Positions 60,618 to 64,000 of a stretch of 64,000 nt of DNA are shown one piece after another. The translations under genes were made by a program, and so were the position numbers. Source of the stretch: Rhizobium oryzicola (lineage in GTDB: Bacteria; Pseudomonadota; Alphaproteobacteria; Rhizobiales; Rhizobiaceae); assembly GCF_030504645.1 (NCBI RefSeq), contig NZ_JAUKWQ010000013.1, positions 62,001 through 126,000 of the forward strand. The letters run 5' to 3'. Below the pieces are notes generated by a model that did no database searches, was not told the origin of the DNA, and saw only the letters and a program-made list of their open reading frames with translations. The stretch's first letter is position 1. Each line of letters begins with the position of its first letter.

Positions 60618-61466
60618 ATGACCACCAAGATCGAAACGCGCCACGCGGTGCATTACACGCAATCGGAAGCCATGACAGGCGCAGAACTGCGTGAAAATTT
60701 CATGATTGAGCGCCTATTTGCAACTGGCGAACTGAATGCTGCCTATACGCATTACGACCGCATGCTGATTGCAGGCGCAATGCCGGGCGCGGCTGCCCTC
60801 AGCGTGGGTGAAGAACTTGCCAAACTGGTCGGCGCAGAATTCCTGCTTGAGCGCCGCGAACTTGGCCTCATCAATATTGGCGGTCCCGGTCGCGTCATCG
60901 CGGATGGCACAACCTATGAAGTGGGCTTTCAGGACGGCCTCTATCTTGGCATGGGCACGCGCGAGATCCGTTTCGAAAGCGTGGATGCTGCCGCGCCGGC
61001 AAAGTTTTACATCAACAGCGTACCCGCGCATGCAACCTTCCCCTCGCGCATCATCACCAAAACGGATGCGATCGAGAACAATCTGGGCGACCAGCTGACC
61101 TGCAACAAGCGCAAGCTCTACCAGTATATCCATCCGAAGGTGCTGCCGACCTGCCAGTTGCTGATGGGTCTGACGCGTCTGGAACCAGGTAGCGTCTGGA
61201 ATACCATGCCGGCACATCTGCATGATCGACGCATGGAAGCCTATATCTACTTCGAAATTCCTGAAGATGCCTTCGTCGTCCATCTGATGGGCCGTCCGCA
61301 GGCAACCGGTCATTTGATCGTTCGGTCGGAACAGGCTGTTCTGTCGCCGCCGTGGTCCATCCATTGCGGCTCTGGCACCTCGTCCTACGCCTTCATCTGG
61401 AGCATGGCAGGTGACAACCAGTCCTTCACGGACATGGACTTCGTGCCCATGAAGGATCTGAAGTAA
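60618..61466 (+). CDS. kduI: 5-dehydro-4-deoxy-D-glucuronate isomerase
   Basis: The 282-aa cupin isomerase acts on the 4-deoxy-5-ketouronate from pectin or glycosaminoglycan lyases. Marks are RENFMIERLFATGELNAAYTH, WNTMPAHLHDRRMEAYIYF near residue 190 with metal His/Glu, and PPWSIHCGSGTSSYAFIW. AGGGAG lies about 9 nt before the ATG; the frame extends 3 codons to a GTG. It is followed at 11 bp by kduD. Confidence 0.94.
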   Translation: MTTKIETRHAVHYTQSEAMTGAELRENFMIERLFATGELNAAYTHYDRMLIAGAMPGAAALSVGEELAKLVGAEFLLERRELGLINIGGPGRVIADGTTYEVGFQDGLYLGMGTREIRFESVDAAAPAKFYINSVPAHATFPSRIITKTDAIENNLGDQLTCNKRKLYQYIHPKVLPTCQLLMGLTRLEPGSVWNTMPAHLHDRRMEAYIYFEIPEDAFVVHLMGRPQATGHLIVRSEQAVLSPPWSIHCGSGTSSYAFIWSMAGDNQSFTDMDFVPMKDLK

Positions 61467-61477
61467 GGAGAAGGCTC

Positions 61478-62230
61478 ATGAACCTGTTTGATCTTTCGGG
61501 CAAGCGCGCGCTGGTGACAGGCGCCCGCACCGGTCTTGGCCAAGGCCTGGCGCTGGCTCTTGCAGCCGCCGGTGCCGACATTATTGCACTCGGTTCCCGC
61601 GCCATGCCGGATACTGAGGCGAAGGTGAAGGCAATGGGCCGCAGCTTCGAAGAAGTGGTCTACGACCTGACCGATCCATCCGGCATCGGAGACGTGGTTA
61701 CGGGTCTCACCGCTCGTGGCAATATCGACATTCTCGTCAACAATGCGGGCCAGATCCGTCGCGCCGACTTTACGGAGTTTTCGGAGACGGATTGGGACGA
61801 CATTATGAACATCAACCTCAAGAGCGCATTTGTGCTGTCGCAGGCAGTTGTTCGCCACATGCTGGAAAAGTCGATTGCAGGCCGCATCGTCAATGTCGCC
61901 TCGCTCCTCTCGTTTCAAGGCGGCATCCGCGTCGCGTCCTACACCTCCAGCAAGCACGCCATTGCCGGCCTCACCAAGCTGATGGCAAACGAGCTTGCGC
62001 CCAAGGGCATCACCGTCAATGCGATCGCGCCGGGTTATATGGAAACCGACAATACGGAAGCCCTGCGCAACGATCCGAACCGCAGCCGTTCCATTCTTGA
62101 GCGCATTCCGGTTGGTCGCTGGGGCGAACCGTCGGACCTAGACACGGCTGTCCTATTCCTGACCTCTCCCGCCAGCTCGTATGTCACTGGGCAGATTCTG
62201 GCGGTGGATGGCGGCTGGCTGGCACGCTGA
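61478..62230 (+). CDS. kduD: 2-dehydro-3-deoxy-D-gluconate 5-dehydrogenase
   Basis: The 250-aa short-chain dehydrogenase reduces 2,5-diketo-3-deoxygluconate to KDG. The nucleotide site VTGARTGLGQGLALA lies at residues 12-26, catalytic Ser near 140, and YTSSKHAIAGLTK gives the YxxxK. LAVDGGWLAR closes it. GGAG lies before the ATG. A KDG kinase is not in the window. Confidence 0.94.
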   Translation: MNLFDLSGKRALVTGARTGLGQGLALALAAAGADIIALGSRAMPDTEAKVKAMGRSFEEVVYDLTDPSGIGDVVTGLTARGNIDILVNNAGQIRRADFTEFSETDWDDIMNINLKSAFVLSQAVVRHMLEKSIAGRIVNVASLLSFQGGIRVASYTSSKHAIAGLTKLMANELAPKGITVNAIAPGYMETDNTEALRNDPNRSRSILERIPVGRWGEPSDLDTAVLFLTSPASSYVTGQILAVDGGWLAR

Positions 62231-62243
62231 AACCTATCGGACA

Positions 62244-62270
62244 GGAAGGCGAGCCGGTGCTCGCCTTTCC
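62244..62270. terminator. Bidirectional terminator between kduD and the IalB gene
   Basis: AAGGCGAGC (62246-62254) pairs with GCTCGCCTT (62259-62267) around CGGT, with outer GG/CC. It follows kduD by 14 bp and abuts the stop codon of the converging gene. A short T-run is on the plus strand. Confidence 0.65.
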
Positions 62271-62800
62271 TACTTCATGAGCTCGGCGGCGCGGGCAATG
62301 GCCTTCGAAAGGCCTTTCATCGAAAGCTTCATCGGGATCACTTCGCCGCTGGCCAGCAAAGTGGCACTGACATTCAGCGCACTGCCGGACTTGAGCTTCG
62401 TCACGGTTGGCGCGTCGAACTTCACGGGCGCGACACATCCGCCCGGCATACAAGTGGAGAACGACACGACAGGCAGCGCCGGAGTATCATCAACCTTCAA
62501 GCTGACGCCCTTTGCCAGGGCAAGGCCGAAGGGCAGAAGCAATGCCCCATCCATACGGCCCTCCGGCAGGTTGCGAAGTTCCGCCGCCAGCATTTGCTCG
62601 CCCGTCTGCTCGTTGCTTTGAACCTGCCGAAGAACACAGCCCACGACACTGCTTTGGGCGCGGCAGGCCACCGCCCAGTCATCATAGGTTTCCAGAAGCG
62701 TGCTTGCCCCCCCGGGAAGCGATGCACCCGCCGCCGGATGGTTCAATCCGAGGCATATAAAGGCTATCGCGATCGCTGCTGGCAGCTTTGGCTTTCCCAT
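62270..62800 (-). CDS. Invasion-associated locus B (IalB) family protein
   Basis: The 176-aa secreted protein has a signal peptide (residues 1-26, AAGASLPG) and the IalB pattern: YDDWAVACRAQSSVVGCVLRQ near residue 38, then DTPALPVVSFSTCMPGGCVAPV with paired Cys near 105. GGAG lies 6 nt before the ATG at 62800, so the longer TTG-initiated frame is rejected. The function outside Bartonella is unclear. The 285 bp upstream contains no gene that I can support. Confidence 0.85.
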   Translation of the reverse strand: MGKPKLPAAIAIAFICLGLNHPAAGASLPGGASTLLETYDDWAVACRAQSSVVGCVLRQVQSNEQTGEQMLAAELRNLPEGRMDGALLLPFGLALAKGVSLKVDDTPALPVVSFSTCMPGGCVAPVKFDAPTVTKLKSGSALNVSATLLASGEVIPMKLSMKGLSKAIARAAELMK

Positions 62801-63085
62801 ATCGACTCCAGAGAAACTTGGCGTGTTGGTCGCAGCACTGGTCTGACTTTCACGGCTACGAGGCAGGTTGGCACTTCCGTTCGCACAGCCTTTATCCGCG
62901 CGCAAGATCTTCCTGCGGCAGGATCAGGGTGAGGTCTCATCACATCAAATCAACTTAGCTTGGCATGAAGGGTCGGTTATCCGGCACAGGAGATCAATTC
63001 GACGGATCTATTTAAGTTCTTCATTGCGCTATCAAAACCGGATCAGCAATGTCCGAACGACATCAATAATCTGATTAGTGCGCAC

Positions 63086-63496
63086 ATGTTCAACACCTCA
63101 ACCTTTACCGTCATCGTCTCGGAAAACCTTGCGGAGCAGGTGGCTGCTGAACCTAGTCTCACCGACAGGGAGCGAGCTGCCATCCTGAAAGCCAGCGCTA
63201 TCATCCACGCAAACCTTGCCTGCAATGCGTCGATCCCGACTCTGGCATCGGCGGTCGGCTTAAGCCAGAGGCGGCTGGTGTTCGGCTTTAAGCAGATCTT
63301 CGACACCACTGTGTATGGTCATCTGCGCGAATGCCGGATGGAGGCCGCTCGCAGAATGCTAGAGGAGACCGACATGCCTCTTAAGCAAATCGCCTATCTT
63401 GTGGGCTATGGCCATGCCAATAACCTGATAGCGGCCTTCCGGAGTCGCTACGGAGTTCCGCCACGGCGTCATGCGCGCCAACTTGCCTGCGCGTAA
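63086..63496 (+). CDS. Stand-alone AraC-type HTH protein
   Basis: The 136-aa protein is mostly one AraC HTH pair: ASIPTLASAVGLSQRRLVFGF and MPLKQIAYLVGYGHANNLIAAF, with an N-terminus of about 40 residues and no ligand-binding domain. Two-helix structure is intact, so it may be a natural single-domain regulator rather than a remnant. Targets are unknown; it converges on the next AraC gene. Confidence 0.8.
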   Translation: MFNTSTFTVIVSENLAEQVAAEPSLTDRERAAILKASAIIHANLACNASIPTLASAVGLSQRRLVFGFKQIFDTTVYGHLRECRMEAARRMLEETDMPLKQIAYLVGYGHANNLIAAFRSRYGVPPRRHARQLACA

Positions 63497-63520
63497 GACG
63501 GTACGCCACTTGCTGTGCGC

Positions 63521-64000
63521 TCAACGCCCCATCTGCACGATCCAGCGGGACCAGGCAGTCTCGGGAATTTCATTTCGCGTTTCAGGGACTTCGCTCAAAG
63601 CAAGATGGCGCGCCTCCCGCGGCGTAATAGTAAACACGCGGCGGAACGCCCGCGTGAAAACTTCTGGATTGACGAACCCATGCATCGCCGCAAGCGTCGA
63701 AATCGGCAAATGGCGCATATCGGCAGCCCGTAAGGCATCATAGGAGCGCCGTAGACGTTGCTCCTGCACATAGCTCGAAAACCCGCCTACAGGTTCGAAC
63801 ATACGGTACAGGGTTCGCCGGGATAAACCGAAGACTTGCATGACCGATTCTACAGTGAGATCGGGATCGAGCAAATGCCGGTCGATGTGACGGCGTATGC
63901 TCGAAAACAGCATCACATTGAGCGAACCTGTCTTTTCCTCATCGATCTGGCTATTGATCGCCATGGCGGCCAAGTCGATAACCGGGCGCAACACACCCTC
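63521..64000 (-). CDS. AraC family regulator, C-terminal part (partial)
   Basis: The minus-strand frame is open to the right edge, so the N-terminus is missing. The visible 157 or more residues carry the AraC HTH: LTVESVMQVFGLSRRTLYRMF and LPISTLAAMHGFVNPEVFTRAF. It resembles AraC-like (cupin-free, AraC_binding_2 type) regulators. The GTG at 63994 is only the first in-frame start candidate, not a chosen start. Confidence 0.85.
   Translation of the reverse strand, partial: EGVLRPVIDLAAMAINSQIDEEKTGSLNVMLFSSIRRHIDRHLLDPDLTVESVMQVFGLSRRTLYRMFEPVGGFSSYVQEQRLRRSYDALRAADMRHLPISTLAAMHGFVNPEVFTRAFRRVFTITPREARHLALSEVPETRNEIPETAWSRWIVQMGR

Overview
The window looks like chromosomal DNA of a Rhizobiaceae alphaproteobacterium in the Agrobacterium/Rhizobium group. 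The signs are the cyclic beta-1,2-glucan synthase (chvB/ndvB), a frcBCA sugar transporter, an Agrobacterium-type uronate dehydrogenase / galactarolactone cycloisomerase operon, an aerobic cob cluster behind a cobalamin riboswitch, and uniformly GC-rich coding with many 1-4 bp gene overlaps. I see no tRNA or rRNA gene, insertion sequence, prophage or CRISPR array. Nearly all the DNA is core-like and tightly packed. The species call is inference; no database search was possible.

Layout. 1-4276: 5' half of chvB, running off the left edge. 4764-11233: two M20 amidohydrolases, a small membrane protein, an FAD oxidoreductase, an EEP-family phosphodiesterase and a cardiolipin synthase. 11325-29709: the cobalamin block (cobC, cobD, cobQ, cobO, riboswitch, DUF1636 gene, cobW, cobN, cobG, cobH, cobI, cobJ, cobK, cobL, cobE, cobM, cbiD, cobB). 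It covers precorrin-2 to adenosylcobinamide phosphate except cobF (CbiD probably replaces it), the cobaltochelatase partners cobS/cobT, the cobalt reductase, and the nucleotide-loop genes. 29711-37275: pbpC and a PAN-bearing alpha-2-macroglobulin. 37413-41233: a single-domain ModE-like regulator, modABC and a sulfite-oxidase-like molybdoenzyme. 41255-45941: oxidative galacturonate/glucuronate catabolism (udh, GntR regulator, kdgD, gci, gli). 46070-50998: fucU, ROK regulator and frcBCA. 50999-51454: non-coding DNA with a long closed RNA fold. 51455-55221: two ABC half-transporters forming a predicted asymmetric heterodimer. 55275-59823: small stress-like genes, truncated haemoglobin, HWE kinase, TetR regulator, gluconokinase, alpha/beta hydrolase. 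59907-62230: gntR-kduI-kduD. 62270-64000: IalB-like protein and two AraC-type regulators, the last cut by the right edge.

How the parts fit. Cobalamin, molybdate/molybdoenzyme and plant cell-wall sugar-acid use (udh-gli-gci-kdgD, kduID, gntK, frc) suggest a plant- or rhizosphere-associated lifestyle. Most points that merit checking are architectural: divergent cob genes whose start codons share one CATG palindrome, repeated tail-to-tail overlaps in the cob block, a matched operator pair for the uronate regulator, a palindrome at modA, an attenuating terminator between frcB and frcC, complementary degenerate ATP sites in the ABC pair, and an unassigned structured transcript after frcA. I did not find a convincing wholly new multi-gene system.
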